A stretch of 64,000 nucleotides of DNA, from positions 1 through 64,000 of the forward strand of contig JAXISZ010000004.1 of the NCBI GenBank assembly GCA_034680345.1, in the 5' to 3' direction. Positions 17,003 to 25,074 of the stretch are shown piece by piece. Both the position numbers and the translations under genes were made by a program. This DNA is from SXZD01 sp034680345. GTDB lineage: Bacteria > Pseudomonadota > Gammaproteobacteria > Burkholderiales > Burkholderiaceae_B. Below the pieces are notes generated by a model. That model had not been told where the DNA came from. It worked only from the letters and a program-made list of their open reading frames with translations, and did no database searches. The first letter of the stretch is position 1; every line of letters begins with the position of its first letter.

Positions 17003-17496
17003 GTAAAACACCAGGTTCTGTTCTCAGTCAATTGGATGGCGCGGGTTTGCGCATCGGAGTGGTTCAGGCACGCTACAATCCTGAAATTACCGATTCTATG
17101 AAACAAGAGTGTGTTAATGCCTTATTAGACTTGGGTGTTTTAGCTGAAGATATTGTGCAAATTACGGTGCCCGGTGCTTTAGAGCTTCCATCGGCTTTGC
17201 AGCGCATGGCTGAAGTCGGTGATGTTGATGCACTTATTGCATTGGGAGTAGTTGTTAAAGGCGACACTTACCATTTTGAATTGGTGTGCAATGAAAGTGC
17301 AGCTGGCATTACGCGTGTGAGTTTAGATTTTAATATACCTATTGCTAATGCGGTACTAACAACTTACACCCTGGAGCAAGCACGGTTGCGTGTTGCTGAA
17401 AAAGCCACCAGTGCGGCACATGTGGCGGTAGAAATGGCTAATTTGTTTTTAGATGTTAACGATTGGGCTTTGAGTAGTGAGGAAGAAGATGTCTGA
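16999..17496 (+). CDS. ribH: 6,7-dimethyl-8-ribityllumazine synthase
   Basis: RibH condenses the RibB product with 5-amino-6-ribitylaminouracil to form lumazine, the riboflavin precursor. The 165 residues carry ARYNPEITD, VPGALELPSA and the GVVVKGDTYHFE catalytic-His segment, followed by ESAAGI. It follows ribBA by an ATGA overlap and overlaps nusB by 8 bp, the usual ribBA-ribH-nusB arrangement. ribD and ribE are not in this cluster. Confidence 0.96.
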   Translation: MSKTPGSVLSQLDGAGLRIGVVQARYNPEITDSMKQECVNALLDLGVLAEDIVQITVPGALELPSALQRMAEVGDVDALIALGVVVKGDTYHFELVCNESAAGITRVSLDFNIPIANAVLTTYTLEQARLRVAEKATSAAHVAVEMANLFLDVNDWALSSEEEDV

Positions 17497-17941
17497 AGTG
17501 GCGTTACCCCGTTCGCATGTGCGAAATGCTCGACGTAGGTCTCGCGAGTTGGCACTTCAGGGTGTTTATCAATGGCTGTTGAATCCCTGTGATACTGGGT
17601 TAATTGATGCTCATTTACGAGAAGCGCCGGGTTTCTCTAAGGCTGACCGTTCTCTTTACGATGCGTTGTTACATCGCACGATTGCTAATTTTCAGTCTTT
17701 GTGCGCCTTAATTATTCCGCACATAGACCGTTCCTGGGAAGAGTTAAGTCCGGTAGAAAAGGCCGTGCTACTAACGGCAACTTTTGAATTGCGCGACAGC
17801 TTGGACGTACCTTATAGAGTGGTTATCAATGAAGCCATTGAATTGGCCAAGACCTTTGGGGGGACGGATGGTTTTAAGTATGTTAATGGCGTGCTTGATC
17901 GTCTGGCAGTTCATTTACGAGCTACCGAGTTGGGGCAGTGA
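17489..17941 (+). CDS. nusB: Transcription antitermination factor NusB
   Basis: NusB with NusE (S10) binds boxA of rRNA operons and supports antitermination. The ATG at 17489 follows a good GAGGAAGA ribosome-binding site and gives 150 residues. Conserved segments are RRRSRELALQGVYQWL, ELSPVEKAVLLTATFEL, and VINEAIELAKTFGG with KYVNGVLD. It overlaps the ribH stop (ATGTCTGA) and abuts thiL. Confidence 0.95.
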   Translation: MSEVALPRSHVRNARRRSRELALQGVYQWLLNPCDTGLIDAHLREAPGFSKADRSLYDALLHRTIANFQSLCALIIPHIDRSWEELSPVEKAVLLTATFELRDSLDVPYRVVINEAIELAKTFGGTDGFKYVNGVLDRLAVHLRATELGQ

Positions 17942-18931
17942 TTGAGTGTGTCGGGTGAGTTCAGCCTGATTGATCGTTTTTTTGGTCAGCGCAACGGTAG
18001 CCCCGCCAGTGCTTGGGTGCCTATGGGCATTGGTGATGATTGCGCCATGATTTGTCCCCCGTCGGGTGCTGCTTTGCTTACGTCTATTGACACTTTAACT
18101 GAAGGTGTTCATTTTTTTTCTGGTACTGCTCCAAGGGCTATTGGACACAAAGCTTTGGCTGTTAACCTGTCTGATCTGGCGGCTTGTGCTGCTACGGCAG
18201 TTGGGTGCCTGTTGGCATTAAGTTTGCCGCGTGTAGATGATGCATGGTTGGCCGAATTTTCTGAAGGATTTCATGCGCTAGCAAATGCTTGGAATTGTCC
18301 TTTAATTGGTGGCGACACAACACGCAATGCTGTAGGTTCTGGTCTTGCAATTACCGTGACTGTATTTGGAATGGTGCCAGATGCTTCATTGGCCTTGCGT
18401 CGTTGTACAGCAAAGTTAGGTGACGACATTTGGGTGGCTGGTAGCTTAGGTGCTGCTGCGGCTGCTGTTGCAATTCGGTATGGCCATCTTTTACCAAATC
18501 AGGTGGATTTATCAGTCTGTAATCATGCTTTAGATTATCCTGAAGCGCAGCTGCTATTGGGGCAGGCTTTAAGGTCAGTGGCCAGCGCAGCAATTGATGT
18601 TTCTGATGGTTTGGTGGCTGACTTATCGCACATACTGAATGCCAGTGGTGGGTTAGGAGCGAAGCTAGAGGTTGGCGCGATTCCTGTGGATGCGGCACTT
18701 GCTGCAATGCCAGAAGACCGGGCGTTGCACTTTGCGTTGTATGGTGGCGATGATTATCGTTTGTGTTTTACTGCTTCGCCAGAACAACGCGTTATTATTC
18801 AAGATATTTCCAAGCGTTTGCAAATACCTTTGTATTGCATTGGTTATCTGGTTGCCGCGCCTGGGATTGTTTTACAACAGGATGGTGCATCTGTGAAATT
18901 ACAGGAGTCTGGGTATGTCCATTTCCGTTGA
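17942..18931 (+). CDS. thiL: Thiamine-monophosphate kinase ThiL
   Basis: ThiL phosphorylates thiamine monophosphate to the pyrophosphate coenzyme. The 329 residues show MGIGDDCAMI, DTLTEGVHFF, GHKALAVNLSDLAACAA, GGDTTRN and the AIDVSDGLVADL ATP-site motif, with YGGDDYRLCF near the end. The start is non-ATG: TTG at 17942 directly after the nusB stop, or GTG at 17948; a GGGG about 6 nt before favours the TTG. It overlaps pgpA by 17 bp. Confidence 0.94.
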   Translation: MSVSGEFSLIDRFFGQRNGSPASAWVPMGIGDDCAMICPPSGAALLTSIDTLTEGVHFFSGTAPRAIGHKALAVNLSDLAACAATAVGCLLALSLPRVDDAWLAEFSEGFHALANAWNCPLIGGDTTRNAVGSGLAITVTVFGMVPDASLALRRCTAKLGDDIWVAGSLGAAAAAVAIRYGHLLPNQVDLSVCNHALDYPEAQLLLGQALRSVASAAIDVSDGLVADLSHILNASGGLGAKLEVGAIPVDAALAAMPEDRALHFALYGGDDYRLCFTASPEQRVIIQDISKRLQIPLYCIGYLVAAPGIVLQQDGASVKLQESGYVHFR

Positions 18932-19442
18932 ACTGTATCGGTTACAGCGTTATCCAACCTGGCGTTTTATGCTCTCAAGCCCTTTGCATTTGATTGCATT
19001 AGGTTTTGGTAGCGGTTTAACGCGTTTAGCCCCTGGAACTTTTGGCACCGTATTTGCTTGTTTACTTTTTTGGATACTTGACCCGTATTTGACTCAATCA
19101 ACTTGGATCGTATTACTTTTTGGGGCATTTGTATTTGGGTGTTGGGCGTGTCATGTTACAGGGCAACGCTTGGGGTGTTCGGATCATGGTGCCATGGTTT
19201 GGGATGAAGTGGTGGCAATGTGCTTGATTTTATACATTTTACCAAAAATATGGGTTGTGCAGTTGTGTGGTTTTTTGATTTTCAGAGCGATTGATATTAT
19301 TAAACCACCTCCTATACGGTACTTTGATAAAAAGTGGAAAAACGGTTTTGGTGTAATGTTCGATGATTTGTTGGCTGCTGGCATTACTTTGTTTTTAATA
19401 GCGGTTTATTTTCGGGTGGCTGGCTTGTCCGTTATTATTTAA
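18915..19442 (+). CDS. pgpA: Phosphatidylglycerophosphatase A
   Basis: PgpA removes phosphate from phosphatidylglycerophosphate to give phosphatidylglycerol in the inner membrane. The 175 residues show the family motifs GSGLTRLAPGTFGT and VWDEVVAM, then IDIIKPPPIRYFDKKWKNG and GVMFDDLLAA. Four hydrophobic segments are visible. The gene overlaps the 3' end of thiL, as in many betaproteobacteria, and ends the ribBA-ribH-nusB-thiL-pgpA run. Confidence 0.94.
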   Translation: MSISVELYRLQRYPTWRFMLSSPLHLIALGFGSGLTRLAPGTFGTVFACLLFWILDPYLTQSTWIVLLFGAFVFGCWACHVTGQRLGCSDHGAMVWDEVVAMCLILYILPKIWVVQLCGFLIFRAIDIIKPPPIRYFDKKWKNGFGVMFDDLLAAGITLFLIAVYFRVAGLSVII

Positions 19443-19527
19443 TTAGGGGTGCTCTAAACTTACTGTGGTTTGATCGTGTTTTGATGGGTTAACCCTGGGT
19501 GATGCTTGTTAGTATCATTTAAAATAG

Positions 19528-19543
19528 CTGTATAGATAAACAG
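19528..19543. promoter_or_regulatory. LexA (SOS) box of recA
   Basis: CTGT-N8-ACAG with an A+T-rich centre is an exact match to the LexA consensus core. It is located 55 bp before the recA start, with a TAAAAT (-10-like) hexamer immediately upstream. recA and probably recX should be repressed by LexA and induced by DNA damage. Confidence 0.85.
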
Positions 19544-19597
19544 TATTTTTTGTGCCATAATCTTGGTACGTTCAAATTTTCGCAATGGTGTATAAAT

Positions 19598-20671
19598 ATG
19601 GAAGACTCTCGTCATAAGCCCAATTCTGCTGAAAAAGCCAAAGCTTTGGCTGCTGCTTTAGCGCAAATTGAAAAGCAGTTTGGCAAAGGTTCTATTATGC
19701 GTTTTGGTGAAAAAGACGTGGAGGAAGATTTGCAGGTGGTTTCAACAGGGTCGTTGAGCTTAGATGTTGCCTTGGGCGTTGGTGGCTTGCCGCGAGGGCG
19801 AGTCATTGAAATTTACGGGCCTGAATCTTCAGGTAAGACCACGCTAACATTACAAGTAATTGCGGAGATGCAACGATTGGGTGGTACTTGTGCGTTTATT
19901 GATGCTGAGCACGCTTTAGACGTGGGTTATGCTCAAAAATTGGGTGTTGATTTAAGCAGTTTATTAATTAGTCAACCTGATACAGGCGAGCAAGCTTTAG
20001 AAATTGTTGACGCCTTGGTTCGTTCTGGGTCTGTAGACTTAGTTGTTATTGACTCCGTGGCTGCTTTAACACCAAAAGCAGAAATTGAAGGAGAAATGGG
20101 CGATTCATTGCCTGGTTTGCAGGCGCGTTTAATGAGCCAAGCTTTACGAAAATTAACAGCATCGATTAAGCGAACCAATTCAACAGTTATTTTTATTAAC
20201 CAAATTCGCATGAAAATTGGTGTGATGTTTGGCAGCCCTGAAACCACAACCGGTGGTAATGCATTGAAATTTTATGCGTCGGTTCGTCTAGATATTCGTC
20301 GTGTTGGTTCAATTAAAAAAGGCGATGAAGTGATTGGGTCTGAAACCAAGGTTAAAGTGGTTAAAAATAAAGTGAGTCCGCCGTTTAAACAAGCTGATTT
20401 TGATATTTTGTACGGTGAGGGTATTTCGCGCGAGGGCGAAATCCTTGATTTAGGAAGTTTGCACAATATTATTGAAAAATCGGGTGCTTGGTATAGTTAC
20501 AGTGGTAACCGGATTGGTCAAGGTAGAGACAATGCGCGTGAATATCTGCGAGAAAACACTGCTATGGCCCGTGAAATTGAAAATAAAATTCGAGAAAAGT
20601 TGGGCGTATCACTTTTAGCAAACGTTATTGGCGGTAAAAATAATTCTGCCCCAGACGTTGCTGCCGCGTAA
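19598..20671 (+). CDS. recA: Recombinase RecA
   Basis: RecA forms the ATP-dependent filament for homologous recombination and stimulates LexA self-cleavage. The ATG at 19598 gives 357 residues. Visible are the Walker A GPESSGKTTL, the Walker B region VDLVVIDSVAALTP, the L1 loop around MGDSLPGLQARLMSQ, the L2 loop NQIRMKIGVMFGSPETTTGG, and a short C-terminal tail that is less acidic than usual. A longer frame upstream (from 19550) runs through the promoter and LexA box and is rejected. recX follows after 12 bp. Confidence 0.98.
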   Translation: MEDSRHKPNSAEKAKALAAALAQIEKQFGKGSIMRFGEKDVEEDLQVVSTGSLSLDVALGVGGLPRGRVIEIYGPESSGKTTLTLQVIAEMQRLGGTCAFIDAEHALDVGYAQKLGVDLSSLLISQPDTGEQALEIVDALVRSGSVDLVVIDSVAALTPKAEIEGEMGDSLPGLQARLMSQALRKLTASIKRTNSTVIFINQIRMKIGVMFGSPETTTGGNALKFYASVRLDIRRVGSIKKGDEVIGSETKVKVVKNKVSPPFKQADFDILYGEGISREGEILDLGSLHNIIEKSGAWYSYSGNRIGQGRDNAREYLRENTAMAREIENKIREKLGVSLLANVIGGKNNSAPDVAAA

Positions 20672-20683
20672 GTTAATTTTTGT

Positions 20684-21172
20684 ATGCAACCGCGTTCAAG
20701 TTCTCGCGTGCGGGTTTCGGCTTTATCAGTGGCATTACGTTGGCTTTCTCGTCGTGAACACAGCCACCATGAGCTTGAAGGTCGTTTGCAACAATCAGGT
20801 TATACACAAGAAGAAATTGCTAATGTTTTAGTGCAGTTAAAATCAAAAGGTTGGCAAAGCGATCAACGCTTTGCTGAGGGTTTGGTTAGAAAAAAAGCCA
20901 TAGGTTTAGGGCGAAATTTAATTTTAGCGCAGTTACAAGCACATCATATTTCAGAAGAACACACCAAAAAAGCATTGGAATTGCTTGAACAAAACGATTG
21001 CCAGCGAGCCATAGACTGGTTAGAAAAGCGTTCATGTGGTAAAGGTTGGACACCTCAAAATCAAGTGAAATGGTTTCGTGCTTTATTTTCCAGAGGTTTT
21101 CAATCTGATGATATCAAACAAGCCATGCGCATTCTTAAAGAGCGTTTACAAGAAAGTTCTAAACAATTTTGA
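20684..21172 (+). CDS. recX: RecA regulator RecX
   Basis: RecX binds RecA filaments and limits their extension. The 162 residues are made of three-helix repeats typical of the family: ALRWLSRREHSHHELEGRL, GWQSDQRFAEGLVRKKA and WFRALFSRGFQSDDIKQAM. It begins 12 bp after recA and is probably expressed by read-through under the same SOS control. In many Burkholderiales a DUF2889 gene follows; here the next gene is sucC. Confidence 0.92.
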   Translation: MQPRSSSRVRVSALSVALRWLSRREHSHHELEGRLQQSGYTQEEIANVLVQLKSKGWQSDQRFAEGLVRKKAIGLGRNLILAQLQAHHISEEHTKKALELLEQNDCQRAIDWLEKRSCGKGWTPQNQVKWFRALFSRGFQSDDIKQAMRILKERLQESSKQF

Positions 21173-21498
21173 ATAATACCAAATAATAAAAAACACCAAA
21201 TAAATACTAAACATCTCTAAAGAAAATACTGAAAAAAATCGTGTAGATATTGAATAAAACTGCCTTAATTATGGTTGTCGATTTTTAAAATAAATGGGCT
21301 TATGTGCTAAAATCGTTGGCTTATTGCTTTATGTTTTTACAGAAATTAGGTGTTGTACCTATTTATCTGTTGTGTAAGCAGTTTTCGTTAGATTTTGCTT
21401 TGTTGTGTGTTTAAAAGCAAAACTTTATTTTGTTTGTGTTTTGCTACCAGCTTTTCACAACAAATAAATCTTTTAAATTTCAGTCCGAGGACCTAGAG
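21173..21498 (+). promoter_or_regulatory. recX-sucC intergenic region with candidate sucCD promoter
   Basis: These 326 A+T-rich bp hold no gene. An extended -10-like TGCTAAAAT lies at 21305-21313, about 190 bp before sucC, which would give a long leader. No convincing -35 is placed at 17 bp, and no terminator hairpin follows recX. No riboswitch was recognised. Confidence 0.3.
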
Positions 21499-22665
21499 AT
21501 GAAAATCCATGAATACCAAGGCAAGGAAATTTTGCGCAAATATGGCGTAGCAGTGCCACGTGGTTTGCCTTGTTTCTCTGTCGAAGAAGCGTTAAAAGCG
21601 GCCGAGCAATTGGGTGGCCCAGTGTGGGTTGTTAAAGCGCAAATACATGCCGGTGGGCGTGGTAAAGGTGGCGGTGTTAAATTGGCCCGCAGTTTAGACG
21701 AAGTAAAAACCTTGGCTGGTGAAATTCTTGGCATGCAGTTGATTACGCATCAAACCAGTCCAGAAGGTCAAAAAGTGCGCCGTTTATTAATTGAAGAAGG
21801 TGCAGACATTAAAAAAGAGTATTATATTGGTATGGTGGTAGACCGTGTAACACAGAAGCCTTGTATTATGGCTTCTAGTGAAGGTGGCATGGATATTGAA
21901 GAAGTTGCTGAACATACCCCAGAATTAATTCATAAAGCTTATATTGACCCTGAATTGGGGTTGTCAAATGCTGAAGCTGACGATCTAGCGCGTAAAATCG
22001 GTGTGCCAGAAGCATCTATTGAAAAATGCCGTAGTGCATTGCAAGGTTTGTACCGTGCATTTTGGGAAACAGATGCGGCATTGGCAGAGATTAATCCGCT
22101 GATCTTAACCGGTTCAGGCGATATTATCGCTTTAGACGCGAAATGGAATTTTGATTCCAACGCGTTATTTCGCCATTCTGATATTGTTGAATTGCGTGAT
22201 CTGGACGAAGAAGACTCAGCAGAAATTGAGGCTTCCAAGTTTGATTTATCCTATATTTCCTTGGATGGTAATATTGGTTGTTTAGTCAATGGTGCAGGTT
22301 TGGCTATGGCTACTATGGACACCATTAAGTTATTTGGTGGTGAGCCTGCTAACTTTTTAGATGTTGGTGGTGGCGCCACAACTGAAAAAGTGACAGAAGC
22401 TTTTAAAATCATGCTAAAAAATCCCAATTTGAAGGCTATTTTGGTTAACATTTTTGGCGGCATTATGCGTTGCGATGTAATTGCAGAAGGTGTGATTGCA
22501 GCATCTAAAGCAGTGGGTTTGAGCGTACCTTTGGTGGTTCGCATGAAAGGTACTAACGAAGAGTTGGGTAAAAAATTATTGGCTGATTCAGGTTTGCCCA
22601 TTATTTCTGCAAACACCATGGCCGAGGCTGCTCAAAAAGTGGTTTTCGCTGCGCAACCACAATAA
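21499..22665 (+). CDS. sucC: Succinyl-CoA synthetase (ADP-forming) subunit beta
   Basis: SucC pairs with SucD in the TCA cycle for substrate-level phosphorylation of ADP (or GDP) from succinyl-CoA. The ATG at 21499, preceded by GAGG, gives 388 residues beginning MKIHEYQGKEILRKYG. The ATP-grasp part includes VKAQIHAGGRGKGGGVKLA; the C-terminal CoA-ligase part includes LDVGGGATTEKV and NIFGGIMRCDVIAEG. A longer in-frame start at 21430 lies in the leader and is rejected. sucD follows after 14 bp. Confidence 0.97.
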   Translation: MKIHEYQGKEILRKYGVAVPRGLPCFSVEEALKAAEQLGGPVWVVKAQIHAGGRGKGGGVKLARSLDEVKTLAGEILGMQLITHQTSPEGQKVRRLLIEEGADIKKEYYIGMVVDRVTQKPCIMASSEGGMDIEEVAEHTPELIHKAYIDPELGLSNAEADDLARKIGVPEASIEKCRSALQGLYRAFWETDAALAEINPLILTGSGDIIALDAKWNFDSNALFRHSDIVELRDLDEEDSAEIEASKFDLSYISLDGNIGCLVNGAGLAMATMDTIKLFGGEPANFLDVGGGATTEKVTEAFKIMLKNPNLKAILVNIFGGIMRCDVIAEGVIAASKAVGLSVPLVVRMKGTNEELGKKLLADSGLPIISANTMAEAAQKVVFAAQPQ

Positions 22666-22679
22666 GAAAGGACTGTCAG

Positions 22680-23567
22680 ATGTCAATCTTAATTAATAAA
22701 GACACTAAAGTAATCACGCAAGGGATTACGGGTAAGACAGGTCAGTTTCATACTCGTATGTGTCGCGACTATGCCAATGGCAAAAATTGTTTTGTTGCTG
22801 GTGTGAATCCAAAAAAAGCAGGTGAAAATTTTGAAGGAATTCCAATTTACGCTTCGGTTGCAGATGCAAAGGCACAAACTGGTGCTACTGCTTCGGTCAT
22901 TTACGTGCCACCTGCTGGTGCGGCTGCAGCCATTTGGGAAGCGGTTCAGGCCGAGCTCGACCTAGTGATTTGTATTACTGAAGGCATACCCGTGCGTGAC
23001 ATGATCGAAGTTAAAGATCGTATGCGCAAAATGGGGTCAAAAACAGTTTTAGTTGGCCCCAATTGTCCAGGTTTAATTACGCCAGACGAAATTAAAATTG
23101 GAATTATGCCAGGGCATATCCATAAAAAAGGCCGTATTGGTGTTGTTTCACGCTCTGGCACTTTAACTTACGAAGCAGTGGGCCAATTAACTGAACTGGG
23201 CTTGGGTCAGTCTTCAGCTGTAGGTATTGGTGGTGACCCAGTTAACGGTTTGAAGCATACTGAATTGTTAAAGCTTTTTAATGACGATCCAGAAACAGAC
23301 GCCGTTGTTATGATTGGAGAAATTGGTGGGTCAGATGAAGAAGCTGCAGCATTGTGGGCTAAAGATCACATGACAAAACCAATTGTTGGATTTATCGCTG
23401 GTGTAACTGCACCACCTGGAAAACGCATGGGACATGCTGGTGCTATTATTTCTGGTGGTAAAGGCACAGCCCAAGAAAAATTGGAAATTATGTCTGCATG
23501 TGGTATTACAGTGACCAAAGACCCATCAGAGATGGGGCGTTTACTGAAAAAAGCAATTGGTGCTTAA
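22680..23567 (+). CDS. sucD: Succinyl-CoA synthetase subunit alpha
   Basis: SucD carries the CoA-binding fold and the phosphorylated histidine. The 295 residues include ITGKTGQFHT, VGPNCPGLITP, VSRSGTLTYEA and GHAGAIISGGKGTA with the active-site His. An AAAGGA ribosome-binding site lies before the ATG. A strong terminator follows, so sucCD forms a two-gene operon. Confidence 0.97.
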   Translation: MSILINKDTKVITQGITGKTGQFHTRMCRDYANGKNCFVAGVNPKKAGENFEGIPIYASVADAKAQTGATASVIYVPPAGAAAAIWEAVQAELDLVICITEGIPVRDMIEVKDRMRKMGSKTVLVGPNCPGLITPDEIKIGIMPGHIHKKGRIGVVSRSGTLTYEAVGQLTELGLGQSSAVGIGGDPVNGLKHTELLKLFNDDPETDAVVMIGEIGGSDEEAAALWAKDHMTKPIVGFIAGVTAPPGKRMGHAGAIISGGKGTAQEKLEIMSACGITVTKDPSEMGRLLKKAIGA

Positions 23568-23595
23568 TTTTTTTAATACCCCAGTTTAAAGTATG

Positions 23596-23652
23596 AGGTG
23601 TAATACACCTTAATTTACTGAAAAATCCCCCTCCATTTAGGGGGATTTTTTT
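23596..23652 (+). terminator. Hairpin pair and terminator after sucCD
   Basis: A small hairpin (AGGTGT/ACACCT, 23596-23610) precedes a strong intrinsic terminator: AAAAATCCCCC (23621-23631) pairs with GGGGGATTTTT (23640-23650) around an 8-nt loop, and the U run continues to 23652. The A-rich left flank would let it also work leftward. Confidence 0.88.
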
Positions 23653-23979
23653 AGGGTATAAATATGCTTCATTTTGTGTAAGCCTCTATCCATATATAAT
23701 CTTTTAGTCATTCCGCCTTGCTTTTTGCGCAAATCAATTGTGGACTTCAAAAGCGCGCATCCAATCAGTCACTTTTTAGCACTTGGGTAATAAAATTTTT
23801 AAGATTGGTGCTGGGGTTTGGGGAGTATTGATGAAACCGTTGTTCAGATATCCGCAAATATTGCTTAACTGCCAAAGCAAAGCAATTAAAAGGTTGATGC
23901 ACAAATATTCTGTTGTCTCACACGTGCTGGCATCATCAAAAACCCAGGTTTGACGCAGATCGGTTGTGTTGCTAAATTA
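23653..23979. other. Non-coding gap between sucD terminator and the ABC ATPase gene
   Basis: About 330 bp. An ATG at 23830 behind a GGGGAG runs only 19 codons. No hairpin terminator for the leftward ABC gene, no tRNA and no repeats were recognised. No remnant of a periplasmic binding-protein gene could be made out by eye. Confidence 0.3.
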
Positions 23980-25038
23980 TTATCTTTGTTTTGTAAAAGC
24001 AACCACGTGATCCACGTTTAGCCGAATGCCAATTTTTTCGCCAATCGCGTGGTTATGGTGACTAGGAACCAAAGCCAGAATTTCTTGGCCATTGTCTGTT
24101 TCTAGTGTGTACAAAAAATCAGCACCTCGAAACGATTTGCGTTTTACACGCGCTTGTAGTGGGCTGTGGTCGTCGTGGGTGATGTCGTCTGGGCGCAGAA
24201 GCACGTCAACAGCACCATGTGTCACTGGTGTGGTGGCGGTGTTTGTGGGTTTTTTTAAATGCCCTAGTTCTATTTCTACGCTGTTTGTTGTAAGCTTTCC
24301 ATCCACAAAAACACCTTGACCAATAAAATCTGCTACCGCACGAGATGCAGGTTCATGATAAAGCTGGTAAGGGTCGGCCCACTGTGCCAATTGTCCTTGA
24401 TGAAATACGCCCACCACGTCTGACATCGCAAAGGCTTCAAATTGGTCGTGAGTTACTAAAATAGCGGTACTTTGGGTTGACTTTAAAATGTCGCGTACTT
24501 CATAAGACAGTTTTTCTTTTAATTCAATGTCCAGGTTAGAGAAGGGCTCATCCAATAAAACCAATGCCGGAGAGGGAGCTAAGGCCCGCGCTAATGCTAC
24601 CCGCTGTTGCTGCCCCCCTGATAAAGCATGCGGAAACTGTTGGGCGTGGGTTTTTAAGCCTATGAGTTTTAGTAGCTCTTGCACGCGTTGTTGTTTTTGT
24701 TCTTCAGGTAAATGGCGAATGCCGAAGGCTATGTTTTTTGCAACACTGAGGTGTGGAAATAGGGCATAGTCTTGAAACACGACACCAACCCCTCTTTTTT
24801 CTGGGCTTAAGTTCTTAGTGGCTGAGCTGGCCAATTGGTTTTTAATCCAAATTTCGCCGCTACTGGGTTGTAAAAATCCTGAAATGGCGCGTAATACAGA
24901 GGTTTTACCACAACCTGAAGGTCCAAGTAGGCAGGCAATTGCGCCTTGTTCGAGTGTGAATGATAGGTTTTCAATGACACAACGTTGTTGGCCTGGGTAC
25001 TGAATGCTTATTTGTTTCAGTTCAAGTAAGGTGTGCAT
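23980..25038 (-). CDS. fbpC: Iron(III)-type ABC transporter, ATP-binding protein
   Basis: This is the ATPase of a binding-protein-dependent importer of the FbpC/AfuC group. The 352 residues show Walker A GPSGCGKTS, Q-loop FQDYALFPHLSV, signature ALSGGQQQRVALARAL, Walker B VLLDEPFSNLD and switch His in ILVTHDQFEA. A C-terminal regulatory TOBE-like region follows about residue 240. It diverges from a two-domain permease at 25075 across only 36 bp that contain a Fur-like site. Substrate specificity (ferric iron) is inferred from the permease type and the site; related ATPases serve polyamine or sulfate systems. Confidence 0.85.
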   Translation of the reverse strand: MHTLLELKQISIQYPGQQRCVIENLSFTLEQGAIACLLGPSGCGKTSVLRAISGFLQPSSGEIWIKNQLASSATKNLSPEKRGVGVVFQDYALFPHLSVAKNIAFGIRHLPEEQKQQRVQELLKLIGLKTHAQQFPHALSGGQQQRVALARALAPSPALVLLDEPFSNLDIELKEKLSYEVRDILKSTQSTAILVTHDQFEAFAMSDVVGVFHQGQLAQWADPYQLYHEPASRAVADFIGQGVFVDGKLTTNSVEIELGHLKKPTNTATTPVTHGAVDVLLRPDDITHDDHSPLQARVKRKSFRGADFLYTLETDNGQEILALVPSHHNHAIGEKIGIRLNVDHVVAFTKQR

Positions 25039-25047
25039 AAAAAAGCT

Positions 25048-25064
25048 AGAATAATTCTCATTCT
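25048..25064. promoter_or_regulatory. Fur-box-like dyad between divergent iron ABC genes
   Basis: The 36-bp space between fbpC and the permease gene contains AGAAT-N7-ATTCT with an AATTCTC centre, similar to the A+T-rich dyads bound by Fur in proteobacteria (aatgataATtaTCATT type). One site could control both genes. The match is by eye only. Confidence 0.5.
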
Positions 25065-25074
25065 GTTATTTTAA

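Noticed and set aside
19550..19597. Longer recA start
   Set aside because: The 16 extra codons begin close to the LexA box and are unlike any RecA N-terminus.
23830..23889. Short ORF behind a GGGGAG in the sucD-fbpC gap
   Set aside because: Only 19 codons before a stop; no similarity recognised.
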